A program made the position numbers and the translations under genes. Positions 1-8,956 of a stretch of 64,000 nucleotides of DNA are shown one piece after another; positions within the stretch are counted from its first letter, which is position 1, and each line of letters opens with the position of its first letter. The DNA comes from Phycisphaerales bacterium. Lineage in GTDB: Bacteria > Planctomycetota > Phycisphaerae > UBA1845 > UTPLA1. The notes below the pieces were generated by a model. The model worked only from the letters and a program-made list of their open reading frames with translations, ran no database searches and was not told the origin of the DNA. Location: assembly GCA_022360095.1 (NCBI GenBank), contig JAKSDK010000487.1, positions 124,001 to 188,000 of the forward strand, in the 5' to 3' direction.

Positions 1-1497
1 GCGCCCGACTCGACAACCCGAGATTGGAAGGCGCAAACCGTGATTCACCCACCGAGCCTGCAAATTGCGGAAGCGAATCCAAGGTCCAAACCGCTGATCG
101 CAAAAGCCAGGCCGAGTGTCGATACGGCATTGCCGGTCATGAGCGAAATCACATTGCCGCAACCTGCGGCGACCGAGGCAACGGCGAGATTGCCGAAGCC
201 ATCGACACTCGCGACCCAGATTGTCGCCGTCGACCAAGCCCGAGCAACGTTCACCTTGAAAGCGACTCCGAATGCTGCCAGTCCGCCTTACCTCGCCGCG
301 ATAAGACCGGGGAGTCAACAGGAGGTGGATCGTCAAGGCAGCTTTGTGCCGACGAAAATCGGCGCCGCGGACGCCGCTGCGAGGCCCCCCGGTGTGCGAC
401 CTGTCGTCAAACTCGGCCGAAACGTCGGCCTCGCGCCATTGAGTGAGATTGCGCTGCCCTCGCCCACTTCGAAACAGACCGGAGCCGAATCAAATCCGTC
501 AAAGCCGACCACTCCCATGCAGGTGACCGCGATCGACCCCACCCGCTCACGATCACCCAGCCTCGCGAGCAATGTGTCCGCACCGTCTACCGTCATTGTC
601 ACCATGCCTCCGGCAAAGCACTCGAAACCGTTGGAGCAACCCGGCAACGCGATCGACGAGATTCCTCCTTATGAAATGGAGTCGCAACCTTGCCCGTGTC
701 CATTGCGGCCGAAGGACTCGCTGTCCCGGTTGGCCGCCGTCAGCAGGCCTTTGCCGCTTGAGTTGGACGTCCCGGCTGAAATTGAACTGCCCGTTGCGAC
801 CAACCCGCCGCCGCCTTCGGGCCCGATCGGTACGATCCTGGGACGCGTCACGGATGCGAAGACAGGCGAACCGTTGCCCGGGGCCTTGGTGCGGTTGGTG
901 CTACCCGATGACAACACTATCGTTGTAAAAACGGACGATGCCGGTCGCTACGTTCTGGCCGTCCCGTCGGTTCCTGATTTCTTTGCCTTGTCGGCGTCCC
1001 TTGAAGGCTATCTCCCGGAAAGCCTGAACATCGGTGCAGCCGAACTGACTTATCAATCGTTGACCGCCGACTTTGAACTCGATCCTGAAAGTGAGCTGAT
1101 CATCGCGATCGAAGACGAGCCCGACGTTCACCATCTCGGCAATGACCGGTTCGAGGGGCGCATCAACAGCCAGTTTCAGAACCAAAGCGAGGGGAAAACC
1201 TTCCGGGCATCGTTCGAAGTCAGCAAGGGACAACTCCGCGCAGATTACACCTATGCTGAGATATCTCTGTTGGCCAAAGGCGTGCAATGTCCGCACAAGA
1301 TTCGAATCAACAACCGACTCGTGAAAAAACGGCTGCGCAGCTCCCCTCGCAATGGCAGTTTTGGCAAGTTCACCGCCCAGTTCGATCCCAACTGGCTCAA
1401 ATTCGGCAGGAACAAAATCAGTATCACGGCCCGCTCCTGTCGCGGCGACCTGGACGACTTCGAGTTCGTGAACGTTCAGATTCGGCTGGCGCCATGA
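1..1497 (+). CDS. Secreted-type protein with carboxypeptidase regulatory-like domain (5' partial)
   Basis: The frame is open to the left edge with no stop, so the gene begins outside the window; a GTG at 40 is only an internal codon or a weak alternative start. The first ~260 visible residues are low-complexity, rich in Pro, Ala, Thr and Ser, and look like a disordered linker. Residues ~265-345 (counted from 40) form a carboxypeptidase regulatory-like beta-sandwich (GRVTDAKTGEPLPGALVRL, then a DDAGRYVL strand). The last ~115 residues, with Cys at CPHKIRINN and SCRGD, look like a second beta-sandwich I cannot name. A role in extracellular or surface binding is inference. No catalytic residues were recognised. 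Confidence 0.7.
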   Translation, partial: APDSTTRDWKAQTVIHPPSLQIAEANPRSKPLIAKARPSVDTALPVMSEITLPQPAATEATARLPKPSTLATQIVAVDQARATFTLKATPNAASPPYLAAIRPGSQQEVDRQGSFVPTKIGAADAAARPPGVRPVVKLGRNVGLAPLSEIALPSPTSKQTGAESNPSKPTTPMQVTAIDPTRSRSPSLASNVSAPSTVIVTMPPAKHSKPLEQPGNAIDEIPPYEMESQPCPCPLRPKDSLSRLAAVSRPLPLELDVPAEIELPVATNPPPPSGPIGTILGRVTDAKTGEPLPGALVRLVLPDDNTIVVKTDDAGRYVLAVPSVPDFFALSASLEGYLPESLNIGAAELTYQSLTADFELDPESELIIAIEDEPDVHHLGNDRFEGRINSQFQNQSEGKTFRASFEVSKGQLRADYTYAEISLLAKGVQCPHKIRINNRLVKKRLRSSPRNGSFGKFTAQFDPNWLKFGRNKISITARSCRGDLDDFEFVNVQIRLAP

Positions 1498-1549
1498 CGG
1501 GTCGGGAGCGGCCGCCCTATCGACCGCAGAAAAAAAATCACAAAGTCGC

Positions 1550-1578
1550 TTGACGACACCGAAGAACCCTGATAAGTT
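1550..1578 (+). promoter_or_regulatory. Candidate sigma-70-type promoter of the hom-metB unit
   Basis: TTGACG (1550-1555) and TAAGTT (1573-1578) are separated by 17 nt, just upstream of the SAM-I aptamer. The -35 matches consensus in five of six positions and the -10 is weaker. The position fits a transcript that begins shortly before the riboswitch. Confidence 0.45.
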
Positions 1579-1605
1579 ACAGGTGTTCTTTGGCAAGTGA
1601 GCTGC

Positions 1606-1706
1606 CTTTATCCAGAGTAGCTGAGGGAACAGGCCCTATGACGCTACAGCAACCTGGCTCTTTTATGGGTTCAAGGTGCTAATTCCTGCCTAATGATGGG
1701 ATAGAT
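1606..1706 (+). promoter_or_regulatory. SAM-I (S-box) riboswitch aptamer
   Basis: The segment carries the hallmark S-box blocks in order: AGAGTAGCTGAGGGAACAGG at 1614-1633, CCCTATGACGC, CAGCAACCTG, then AAGGTGCTAATTCCTGCC at 1673-1690. P1 can form between TTATCC (1608-1613) and GGATAG (1699-1704). S-box RNAs bind S-adenosylmethionine and lower expression of methionine-synthesis genes. The downstream genes are homoserine dehydrogenase and a cystathionine gamma-synthase-type enzyme, which fits that role. Followed by an intrinsic terminator at 1743-1768. Confidence 0.93.
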
Positions 1707-1742
1707 AACGGTGATCTCATAATCAACGACCGTTCGCCACAG

Positions 1743-1768
1743 CCTTATCCCGCCGGATAAGGTTTTTT
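1743..1768 (+). terminator. Intrinsic terminator of the SAM riboswitch expression platform
   Basis: CCTTATCC (1743-1750), loop CGCC, GGATAAGG (1755-1762), then six T (1763-1768): a perfect 8-bp stem with a U tract. Its 5' arm contains TTATCC, the same hexamer as the 5' strand of aptamer P1 (1608-1613). The 3' strand of P1 can therefore pair with either copy, the expected antiterminator/terminator switch. With SAM bound P1 is held and the terminator forms. Confidence 0.9.
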
Positions 1769-1984
1769 CTTAGGCAAATCCTCAATCGTCCGAAAGGACC
1801 AGCATCAGCAGCGTATCACCCGGTGATACGATCTCGATGCAACGATCCTCCTGGCACGGTAGCTCTTTGTCGACATTGGAGTTGAAGGTACGTCCTGCTC
1901 GCGTTGAGCGCGCGCAGGACGAACGGACACGTTGCGCGCCGACACGGCACGCGAGATAAGAGTCAGAGACAAAGGAGTCTGCCG

Positions 1985-3352
1985 ATGCTCGATGTACTCA
2001 ACGAAGCGCAATCGGAAAAGAAGGAAAACGAAAATGAAGACGACAAGGCGTTCACGAATGTCGACGCACCGGTCGAAAGGCCTCGCCTGCGACGAATTCG
2101 CTTGGGGCTTCTCGGCCTCGGTAATGTAGGCCAGGCCGTCGTCCGCGCCTGTCATGTGTCGAAGTCCGTCTTCAGGAACCGTGGACTCGACATCGTCGTC
2201 GACGCCGCGCTCGTTCGAGACACCTCGAAGACACGAACGGAGTATGACGACACGATCAAACTGACATCGGACGCAGATGCTTTCTTTGCTCGCGACCATG
2301 ACATCGTGGTGGAGGTGCTTGGTGGAGTCGAACCGGCGCGCGCACTCATCGAAAGATGCCTTTGCGCCGGCATCAGCGTCGTGACCGCCAATAAATCCGT
2401 CATCGCCGCCCACGGCAAAGACCTCTGCTCAATCTCCCGGCGTCAGGGTGCGGGCCTGCGATACGAGGCCAGCACCATTGCCGGAGTCCCGTTTCTCACG
2501 CTCTTGCGGAATCGGCTGTTGACCCTCCCGGTAAAACGCGTCTGCGGAATCCTGAACGGGACGAGCAACTTTGTGTTGTCGCGAATGAACGAAAGCGGGC
2601 GTCCCGTCGAAACGATCGTTCGCGAAGCACAATCCCTCGGCTATGCCGAACCTGATCCAAGCCTGGACCTTTCAGGCCGTGACGCAGCCGAAAAATTGTG
2701 CATCATTCTTCAACACCTCGGCATCGAAGACGTTGCCCCTGATGCGGTCGAGACCGTCGGAATCGAGTCCCTGCAACCGGCGGACCTGGAGCGGGCCGAC
2801 ACACTTGGCGGTGTCATCAAACCCGTCGCATTCGCGCGTGTCGTCTCGAACGGAGTCGAGGCGTTCGCGGGTCCCGCATTTGTCCCAAACGACCACGAAC
2901 TTGCTCGCGTGGACTTCGAGAAAAACGGCGTGTGTCTGTCAGACGGCAACCACACGTCGCTCACACTGGCGGGACCCGGCGCCGGCGCCGATGTCACTGC
3001 CGCCACGATCATCGACGACATCGTTGAGCTTTGCCAGGTCAGTCACAACGACGGCCTCACACACGATCGGACGGCGCCGTTGAGCCGGCCATCCCTCCGT
3101 GCCCCTTCGACAGGCTGGTTTCTTCGGGTCGAGTTTAAGAACAACGAAACCCCTTTCACCGTGGTTTCAAACGTATTGCAGACGTTCGGAATCACGACCC
3201 ACGGACTCGTCGGCGGTCCCGCCGGCCATGGGGACCGTCGTGTCTATTTGACGACCGACCCGATCGAGCGAGCGACCCTTGAAGACGCGCTCGACAAACT
3301 ACGTCGCTTCGAATGCAGCGCACTTTCGTTACGTATTGCTCCCTTCAAGTAA
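1985..3352 (+). CDS. hom: Homoserine dehydrogenase
   Basis: NAD(P)-dependent reduction of aspartate semialdehyde to homoserine, the branch point to methionine and threonine. The 455-residue product has an N-terminal Rossmann motif (GLLGLGNVGQAVV), the central GVEPARALIERCL and GGVIKPVAFARV regions, and a C-terminal ACT-type regulatory segment (LRVEFKNNETPFTVVSNVLQ), the usual architecture of bacterial Hom. I chose ATG 1985 because AAAGGAGT lies 7 nt upstream and alignment to the family begins after it; the frame stays open to 1904. First gene behind the SAM-I riboswitch and 61 nt before the sulfur-amino-acid enzyme, so it probably feeds homoserine into methionine. Confidence 0.93.
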   Translation: MLDVLNEAQSEKKENENEDDKAFTNVDAPVERPRLRRIRLGLLGLGNVGQAVVRACHVSKSVFRNRGLDIVVDAALVRDTSKTRTEYDDTIKLTSDADAFFARDHDIVVEVLGGVEPARALIERCLCAGISVVTANKSVIAAHGKDLCSISRRQGAGLRYEASTIAGVPFLTLLRNRLLTLPVKRVCGILNGTSNFVLSRMNESGRPVETIVREAQSLGYAEPDPSLDLSGRDAAEKLCIILQHLGIEDVAPDAVETVGIESLQPADLERADTLGGVIKPVAFARVVSNGVEAFAGPAFVPNDHELARVDFEKNGVCLSDGNHTSLTLAGPGAGADVTAATIIDDIVELCQVSHNDGLTHDRTAPLSRPSLRAPSTGWFLRVEFKNNETPFTVVSNVLQTFGITTHGLVGGPAGHGDRRVYLTTDPIERATLEDALDKLRRFECSALSLRIAPFK

Positions 3353-3413
3353 GAAGACGGAATATTAATTGAGAATGTCATTGAACATCGACATAAGACA
3401 AGGAGACATGACC

Positions 3414-4604
3414 ATGAAATTTTCAACCAAGACCATTCACGCCGCTCAACCCAGCGAAGCCGAGACCGGGGCCGTTGTCGCCCCGATCTTTCAGACGTCC
3501 ACTTATCAACAGCAGAGCCCGGGTGTGCATCGCGGTTTTGATTATTCACGCACCAGCAATCCCACCCGCGCCAGGCTCGAAGGTGTCCTTGCTGCCCTGG
3601 AAGGCGTCGAACATGCAGCCGTCTTCGCGTCAGGGCTGGCGGCCGAAAACGCCATTCTTCAATCCTATTTGAACCCGGGCGACGAAATCATCATTCCGCC
3701 GGATGTTTACGGCGGCACGCACCGGCTTCTGCATCGTGTTTTCCAGCCCAAAGGAACGGTCGTCAAAGTCGTTGATTTTTCCAAGTTGGAGCAGGTGGAG
3801 GCCGCGATCACGCCGAGATGCAAAATCCTCTGGCTCGAAACGCCGACGAATCCGAGACTGCTGATTTACGATATCGCCGCCATCTGCCGGATCGCGCACC
3901 GCCACAACGTTCTCGTTGTCGTGGACAACACCTTCGCCACGCCCCTTTTCCAACAACCGTTTTCGCTCGGGGCGGATATCGTCGTCCATAGCGTGACAAA
4001 GTACCTCGCCGGCCACTCAGACTTGATTCAAGGCGCCGTCCTTGCCGAGAATGCCGCGATCTTCGAACCCATCCGATATTTACAGAATTCCACCGGAGCA
4101 GTCCCTTCACCGTTCGACTGCTGGCTGACGCTCCGTGGCATCAAAACGCTTGAACTCAGAGTGCTCCGGCACGCCCAAAATGCAGAGGCAATCGCAAAGG
4201 CACTCGAGCAGCACCCGGCCGTCACGCGCGTGTATTTTCCCGGCTTGCCCGACCACCCCGACCACGACATCGCCGCGCGTCAGATGACGGGCTTCGGCGG
4301 AATCGTCTCGATCGAGATCGACGGCACCGTCGATGAGGCACGGCTATTCACCTCGTCGCGGCGCTATTTCATCCTGGGAGAAAGTCTCGGCGGTGTGAAG
4401 TCGCTCATCTGCCATCCAGCGTCCATGACGCATGCCTCTATTCCGCCCGAGGAGCGCCGCAAAATCGGCTTGTCGGACACGCTCGTGCGCCTTTCACCCG
4501 GGATCGAAGCCTCGGACGATCTTGTTGATGATTTACTGGAAGGACTGAACCGGCTCGGCGAGGATTGCAGCACGAAAAAGCGCATTGAAGCAATTGCCAC
4601 GTGA
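3414..4604 (+). CDS. metB: Cystathionine gamma-synthase family PLP enzyme
   Basis: Cys/Met-metabolism PLP-dependent enzyme, 396 aa, normal family length. Visible motifs are FDYSRTSNPTRARLE near the N-terminus, VFASGLAAENAI (cofactor phosphate site), VVDNTFATPLFQQP, and HSVTKYLAGHSDLIQG holding the Schiff-base lysine. The start at ATG 3414 is preferred over ATG 3408 because AAGGAG (3400-3405) is 8 nt away from it. It most likely condenses an activated homoserine with cysteine. Family members also act as O-acylhomoserine sulfhydrylase or cystathionine lyase, which sequence alone does not separate well. Co-transcribed with hom under the SAM riboswitch. Confidence 0.87.
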   Translation: MKFSTKTIHAAQPSEAETGAVVAPIFQTSTYQQQSPGVHRGFDYSRTSNPTRARLEGVLAALEGVEHAAVFASGLAAENAILQSYLNPGDEIIIPPDVYGGTHRLLHRVFQPKGTVVKVVDFSKLEQVEAAITPRCKILWLETPTNPRLLIYDIAAICRIAHRHNVLVVVDNTFATPLFQQPFSLGADIVVHSVTKYLAGHSDLIQGAVLAENAAIFEPIRYLQNSTGAVPSPFDCWLTLRGIKTLELRVLRHAQNAEAIAKALEQHPAVTRVYFPGLPDHPDHDIAARQMTGFGGIVSIEIDGTVDEARLFTSSRRYFILGESLGGVKSLICHPASMTHASIPPEERRKIGLSDTLVRLSPGIEASDDLVDDLLEGLNRLGEDCSTKKRIEAIAT

Positions 4605-4696
4605 CCGGTGGCGACAACCGCGCAACGAATGTATGCGGGATGAGCCGAACCACGGTGCACCGAAATCCACGTAGGTTCTCCAGTCCGAAGATCAGC

Positions 4697-4726
4697 TTGT
4701 CGTGGTCACGAATAGACGGGTATAAT
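4697..4726 (+). promoter_or_regulatory. Sigma-70-type promoter of the CAP-domain gene
   Basis: TTGTCG (4697-4702) and a perfect TATAAT (4721-4726) with an 18-nt spacer. The predicted transcript starts near 4733, ahead of the AGGAG box before ATG 4771. Confidence 0.65.
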
Positions 4727-4770
4727 GCGCGCTCAACTTTCACACTTGGGGGAAATATCGGAGGAGCGCG

Positions 4771-5412
4771 ATGAACGCCCGGTCGTTTTGGATTCACGGT
4801 TTGATGATGGTTCTGACCCTAGTCGTCTTTTCCGGAAACATGTGCCCCGGCACGGGAATGGGAACCGGAACGGGCATGGGCACGGGCACAGGCATGGGAA
4901 CGGGAATGGGCACGGGCACCGGCGGCACGATGATGACGGCCGCGGAAGAACAGCTCGGCATGGACGCCCTTGCCGCAATGAACGCCCACCGAATGGGCAA
5001 GGGCTTGGCACCCTATACGTGGTTCGCGGCCGGGGCACAAGTCGGCTACGCGCATTGCGTCGCCATGGAAACCGGGAATTTCTTCGCGCACGTGGACCCC
5101 AACACAAACACGGACCCCGCCACCCGCGCGCTCAACGCCGGGATCATGCACGATCCGCAAGGTTCGACTGATCCGACCAGCGGTAATCCTTTTGTCGGAG
5201 AGAATCTTTTCACGGCAACCGGACTTACCCCGAACGGGCAGGCAACCGTTGACAGTTGGGTCAATTCACCCGGCCACCACACCCAAATCGACGCACCGAT
5301 GCCGGTCGCAGGTGCTCAGACCATGCCGGCCTGGACTCATTGTGGTATCGGCGTCCGCGTCAGCGGCAACCAAAGCTGGTGGACGGCCATGTTCTTCCGC
5401 AACCCGAACTGA
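4771..5412 (+). CDS. Secreted CAP (SCP/PR-1-like) domain protein with GMGTG-repeat linker
   Basis: 213 aa. A hydrophobic N-terminal segment (residues ~7-24) is an export signal, followed by a Gly/Met/Thr linker built on GMGTGTGMG units (about residues 29-51). The CAP domain starts at about residue 57: NAHR, ALAGAQ-like YTWFAAGAQVGYAHC, FFAHVDP, GENLF, VDSWVNSPGHHTQI and THCGIGV are recognisable CAP signature elements. Bacterial CAP proteins are extracellular and mostly of unknown activity. GGAGGAG precedes ATG 4771. Single gene between a promoter and a convergent neighbour whose stop is only 7 nt away. Confidence 0.85.
   Translation: MNARSFWIHGLMMVLTLVVFSGNMCPGTGMGTGTGMGTGTGMGTGMGTGTGGTMMTAAEEQLGMDALAAMNAHRMGKGLAPYTWFAAGAQVGYAHCVAMETGNFFAHVDPNTNTDPATRALNAGIMHDPQGSTDPTSGNPFVGENLFTATGLTPNGQATVDSWVNSPGHHTQIDAPMPVAGAQTMPAWTHCGIGVRVSGNQSWWTAMFFRNPN
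4851..4927 (+). repeat. Imperfect GGNACNGGNATG hexamer/dodecamer repeat inside the CAP gene
   Basis: About thirteen 6-base units alternate GGNATG and GGNAC(C/G)-type codon pairs and encode the Gly-Met-Gly-Thr linker. Third-base differences between units show the array is not freshly expanded. It generates several spurious reading frames on both strands. Confidence 0.8.
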
Positions 5413-5419
5413 CCGGACA

Positions 5420-6157
5420 TCATCGTTCCGAGTAGGCTTTCTCAAGCTGCTTTTTCAATTGTCGATAGGTCCGGTGCTGTTCTTTGCTCGGGTCCAAATC
5501 GATGACTTCGTTCAGACATTTTGTGGCCTTCGCCAGATCGCCGTTGTTCAAAGCAGTGCGTGCCTCGACGTACAACTCCTTGATCCGTTCCTCTCTCGGC
5601 TTCTTTGCACCGGTTTCCTCTTGTGTGTAGTTGGCGACTTTCTGGACCAGGATGACACTGCCGAATCCACCGCCGGCGAGCAGCAAAACGATAATGAGAT
5701 ACCTCGCCAGCAACGTACCGAAGACCGTCGCAAACGAATCGGCAATTTTGTTGAAAATCGTGACCTTCTTGATCGGCCCCTCGGTAAATTCGCCCTTCTT
5801 CTTCTTGGGGTCTTCCTTGTCCTTGGGCTTCGTTCGGCCAGTAAGTTGGTCGTAGCTTTCGATCAGCTTGTTCTTTTCGTCCTGATAGGCCGCTTCGGCT
5901 TCCGCATCAAGCTGCTTCTGCTTTTGGGCAGCCTCATATTTTAAGAGAGCGGCCTCTGCGTCCACCGCAGGCGCAGTGGATTTTCGTTGAGCTTTGCCGG
6001 CAGCCGCCCGACTCGCCCCAACCGGCGCACCGGAGCCCTCCTTGTCACCGGGAATGCGAACCGGCTCCCCGCAACTGGGGCAGCGCACGCGTTTCCCGGC
6101 CATTTGGTCCTTGGCCTTGAATTTCTTGCCGCAGTGACAACTGGCTACAATCGACAT
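5420..6157 (-). CDS. Zinc-ribbon / single-TM / TPR-like protein
   Basis: 245 aa. The N-terminus holds a planctomycete-type zinc ribbon (CHCGKKFKAKD then RCPSCGEPVRIPG). A charged Ala/Lys/Glu-rich region follows, then one membrane helix (ARYLIIVLLLAGGGFGSVIL, residues ~150-170) and a C-terminal segment rich in helical repeats (ARTALNNGDLAKATKCLNEV) that reads as one TPR. The ribbon would be cytoplasmic and the TPR extracytoplasmic. Function unknown. GGAG sits 8 nt before the ATG at 6157. Convergent with the CAP gene. Confidence 0.8.
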   Translation of the reverse strand: MSIVASCHCGKKFKAKDQMAGKRVRCPSCGEPVRIPGDKEGSGAPVGASRAAAGKAQRKSTAPAVDAEAALLKYEAAQKQKQLDAEAEAAYQDEKNKLIESYDQLTGRTKPKDKEDPKKKKGEFTEGPIKKVTIFNKIADSFATVFGTLLARYLIIVLLLAGGGFGSVILVQKVANYTQEETGAKKPREERIKELYVEARTALNNGDLAKATKCLNEVIDLDPSKEQHRTYRQLKKQLEKAYSER

Positions 6158-6373
6158 CCCGGCTGCTCCGAATCAGCGTGCGTTTGTCGGTGGCGAGCCT
6201 GTCCCGAGGATGGTGACAGGAGTACCACTAAATTATTGGTGGTGCATAAGTTGAATGCAAGCGCCGCCCGATAAGGAATCTACAAATCGCTCACGAAAAA
6301 CTCAGAATCGCGATGTTATCCAGCCGTAGCCACGGCTTGACCTCCCCGTCCCTCGCCTTACGATCATAACGGC

Positions 6374-6997
6374 ATGAGCACGACAGAATTAATACAATTG
6401 TCTAGGAAATATTCCGGAACGACGACCTCCGCCCGCGGCCGCCCTGCCATGACCCTGATTGAAATGGCGATCACCGTCTTCGCAACCAGCGTCTTCCTCT
6501 TTCTCGTCACCGGTTGGATGACCGGGCTCCGAGAAAAGGCCAAGGAAGATCTCGCCCGCCGAGTGCTGGCGGATCTCGATGAAACGCTGGTCCGTTATCG
6601 CCGAAACACGGGCAGCTATCCGATATCACGCGGGCCGGACTCCGATATTCCACCCATACTCGACTTGGTAGGTCATGATAAGACTCGGCCGATCCTGGAG
6701 GCGTTCCCAAGACACTTGTGGCGCGGTCCGGGCATGCGTCACCTGGTGGATCCTTGGGGAACAGCCTTGAGGTACCTGCCCTCGGATTCGGACGATCCCC
6801 GTGTCAAGGCAAACGGCGGTCGCCCGCTCTTCGTCTCAGCCGGACCCGACCGGGATTTTGGTGATCACGACCCCGCGGCCATTGGAGACAATCTTCGTAG
6901 CGATGACCCCGGCCCCGAGGGATTTCGGCTTCACGACGCCTTGCGCAATGCCTTGGTCGATGAGGAACAGGAACGTGGCAAAAAAAACAATCAATGA
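6374..6997 (+). CDS. Type II secretion-type pseudopilin
   Basis: 207 aa with a class III prepilin leader: basic start, then RPA followed by MTLIEMAITVFATSVFLFLV, with Ala at -1 and the conserved Glu at +5 of the mature helix. The body contains short GspG-like phrases (VDPWGTALRYLP, VSAGPDRDFG), typical of type II secretion major-pseudopilin-like proteins including the Ca-binding-loop region. The first start (6374) lacks a strong ribosome site. The 3' end overlaps pgk by 23 nt, so the two are probably translated from one mRNA. The partners of a complete secretion system are not adjacent. Confidence 0.78.
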   Translation: MSTTELIQLSRKYSGTTTSARGRPAMTLIEMAITVFATSVFLFLVTGWMTGLREKAKEDLARRVLADLDETLVRYRRNTGSYPISRGPDSDIPPILDLVGHDKTRPILEAFPRHLWRGPGMRHLVDPWGTALRYLPSDSDDPRVKANGGRPLFVSAGPDRDFGDHDPAAIGDNLRSDDPGPEGFRLHDALRNALVDEEQERGKKNNQ

Positions 6998-8216
6998 TGT
7001 AGACGTCGCCAATCGTCGCGTCCTGATGCGTGTCGATTTCAATGTGCCTTTGGAAGAAGGCAGGATGACCGACGACCGCCGCATCGCCCAGGCGCTCGAC
7101 TCGATCCGGTCCGTGATCGATCGTGACGGCAAGTTGATCCTCATGAGCCACCTCGGCCGCCCCAAAGGCGAACCGAGTTCTGAACTCAGCCTCAGGCCGG
7201 TAGCGAGCCATCTCGCGCAATTAATTGACAAACCGGTGGTCTTTGCCGAAGACTGCATCGGCGAAGATACCGAAAAGGCAGTCGCAAGCCTTCAACCCGG
7301 CGAGACCCTTCTTCTCGAAAACCTGCGTTTCCATGCCGCGGAGAACCTGATCGACAAAGCCAAAAAGAACCCCGACAGGAAGCCCACATCGGCACAGCGA
7401 AGCGAAATCGACACGTTCGCCGAAGCGCTAACCCGACACGCCGACCTCTATTGCAACAATGCCTTCGGTACCTGTCACCGAGAACACGTCAGCATGTACG
7501 ACGTGCCGGTCCGACTGGGGGCGGGCCGTCGAGTTTGTGGAAATCTCGTGCAGAGAGAGCTGCGATTTCTTGGTGAAGCGCTTTCCAATCCGCAACGGCC
7601 TTTCGTCGCAATCCTCGGCGGAGCAAAAGTGAGCGACAAGATCGGCGTCATCGCCAACTTGTTGCCCAAGGTCGATACAATCCTCATTGGAGGTGCCATG
7701 ACTTACACCTTCCTTGCATCGCAAGGCGTCGATGTCGGGGATAGCCTTTGTGAGCGGGACAAACTTGACCTCGCCGCCGACTTGCTGAAAAGGGCCGAGG
7801 GAAAGATTCGCCTTCCGGCCGACAGTGTTTGCGCAAAGGCCCTCGAGCCGAACATCGACACGGTCGTCGCAGCGGGCGACATCGACTCAAACTTGAAAGG
7901 ACTGGACATCGGCCCCAATACGGCCCGGGGTTACGCCCAAATCATCGGCTCCGCCAAAACGGTGGTCTGGAACGGTCCCATGGGCGTCTTTGAGATGCCC
8001 CCGTTCGATCAGGGAACACTCGCCGTGGCCCATGCGCTCTCGGAGGCCACCGGCTCCGGAGCCACGACCATCATCGGCGGCGGAGACTCCGCAGCAGCGG
8101 TTGACGCCGCCGGTCTGGCCGATCGGATGACCCATATTTCCACCGGCGGTGGAGCCAGCCTGGAGTTTCTGGAAGGCAAACCATTTGCGACGATTGACCT
8201 CCTGGATGATCGGTGA
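6975..8216 (+). CDS. pgk: Phosphoglycerate kinase
   Basis: 413 aa, full family length. It transfers phosphate between 1,3-bisphosphoglycerate and ADP in glycolysis. Motifs: [15 protein letters not shown] (N-terminal substrate loop), [50 protein letters not shown] and the nucleotide-site GGGDSAAAV, with the terminal [15 protein letters not shown] place the start at GTG 6975 ([10 protein letters not shown]), with GAGGA at 6962-6966 eight nt before; an in-frame ATG at 6960 is the alternative. Upstream neighbour is a pseudopilin overlapping by 23 nt; a mutase-fold pseudoenzyme and class I aldolase follow. Confidence 0.96.
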   Translation: MAKKTINDVDVANRRVLMRVDFNVPLEEGRMTDDRRIAQALDSIRSVIDRDGKLILMSHLGRPKGEPSSELSLRPVASHLAQLIDKPVVFAEDCIGEDTEKAVASLQPGETLLLENLRFHAAENLIDKAKKNPDRKPTSAQRSEIDTFAEALTRHADLYCNNAFGTCHREHVSMYDVPVRLGAGRRVCGNLVQRELRFLGEALSNPQRPFVAILGGAKVSDKIGVIANLLPKVDTILIGGAMTYTFLASQGVDVGDSLCERDKLDLAADLLKRAEGKIRLPADSVCAKALEPNIDTVVAAGDIDSNLKGLDIGPNTARGYAQIIGSAKTVVWNGPMGVFEMPPFDQGTLAVAHALSEATGSGATTIIGGGDSAAAVDAAGLADRMTHISTGGGASLEFLEGKPFATIDLLDDR

Positions 8217-8325
8217 ATATTGAGGGTGGCGCCGGCCCATATTGACGATCTCGCGGCAGCCAACATACGATAGTCGTCGGTGCGAGTGGAATCATGCCTC
8301 TGAATAACGATCATCTGAACAATCA

Positions 8326-8931
8326 ATGACCAAACTTATTCTCGTCAAAGCTGCGCAAACCGAATGGCAAATCCAGGGCAGGCTCGTGGGTGACACGGAC
8401 CTGCAGTTGAACGAGGGTGGCCATCGGCAAGCCCTGACCGATGCCAGGGCCGTCGCCCAGTTCTCGCCTCAAGCCATTTTCTGCGGAGCGGACGGTCCGA
8501 CCAAACAGACGGCCGCGATCATCGCCGAGGAGTTGAGCCTCAAGATCAAAACCGACGCCGCGCTGCGGGAAATCAACCTCGGACACTGGGAAGGCCTGAC
8601 TGAAGGCGACTTTAAGGAGCGTTTCAGCAAGGTGTACAAACAGTGGCGCAACGACCCGCTGTCCGTCGAGCCTCCTGAAGGCGAATCCGTGTCCGAAGTC
8701 GCCGGCCGACTGAAGAAAAGTTTGGAAAAGATCCTAAAGCGTAACGATGGACAGACAATCCTTCTGGTTCTCGGCCGGCTCGCCTATGCCGCCGCCCGAT
8801 GCGAGCTTGATGACAGGGGATATGGTCAGTTCTGGCAATACGTCGAGGACGAGATGCAATGGCACAAGATCGAGCTCGAAATGCTTAAGAACGACGCCCT
8901 TGCGTCGGCGGAAAAATCGAAATCCAACTAG
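8326..8931 (+). CDS. Phosphoglycerate mutase/histidine-phosphatase-fold protein lacking catalytic His
   Basis: 201 aa, the size of a cofactor-dependent mutase-like phosphatase. The fold is clear from LILVKAAQTEWQIQGRLVGD, TDLQLNEGGHRQA, KQTAAIIAEEL and LREINLGHWEGLTEGDF. The catalytic RHGET box is KAAQT (residues 8-12), so the nucleophilic His, its Arg and Gly are gone. The second His motif, normally near VSHGG, reads LVLGRLAYAA (~147-156). The conserved acid in LREINLG (E82) remains. A phosphatase or mutase reaction is not expected; a binding or regulatory role is inference. It lies between pgk and aldolase, 109 nt after pgk. Confidence 0.85.
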   Translation: MTKLILVKAAQTEWQIQGRLVGDTDLQLNEGGHRQALTDARAVAQFSPQAIFCGADGPTKQTAAIIAEELSLKIKTDAALREINLGHWEGLTEGDFKERFSKVYKQWRNDPLSVEPPEGESVSEVAGRLKKSLEKILKRNDGQTILLVLGRLAYAAARCELDDRGYGQFWQYVEDEMQWHKIELEMLKNDALASAEKSKSN

Positions 8932-8956
8932 CCCGGAAGCCTCGTTGCGGAGGCCA

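Noticed and set aside
901-1596. 231-codon minus-strand frame opposite the first gene
   Set aside because: The sense frame holds a recognisable regulatory-like domain; this one has none and extends into the riboswitch leader region.
4725-5171. Arg/His-rich frames over the CAP gene on both strands
   Set aside because: They arise from reading the Gly-Met-Thr repeat in other frames; the composition is purely repeat-driven.
5192-5944. 250-codon frame on the plus strand over the zinc-ribbon gene
   Set aside because: It is antisense to a gene with clear zinc-ribbon, membrane and TPR features, and its own translation has no family resemblance.
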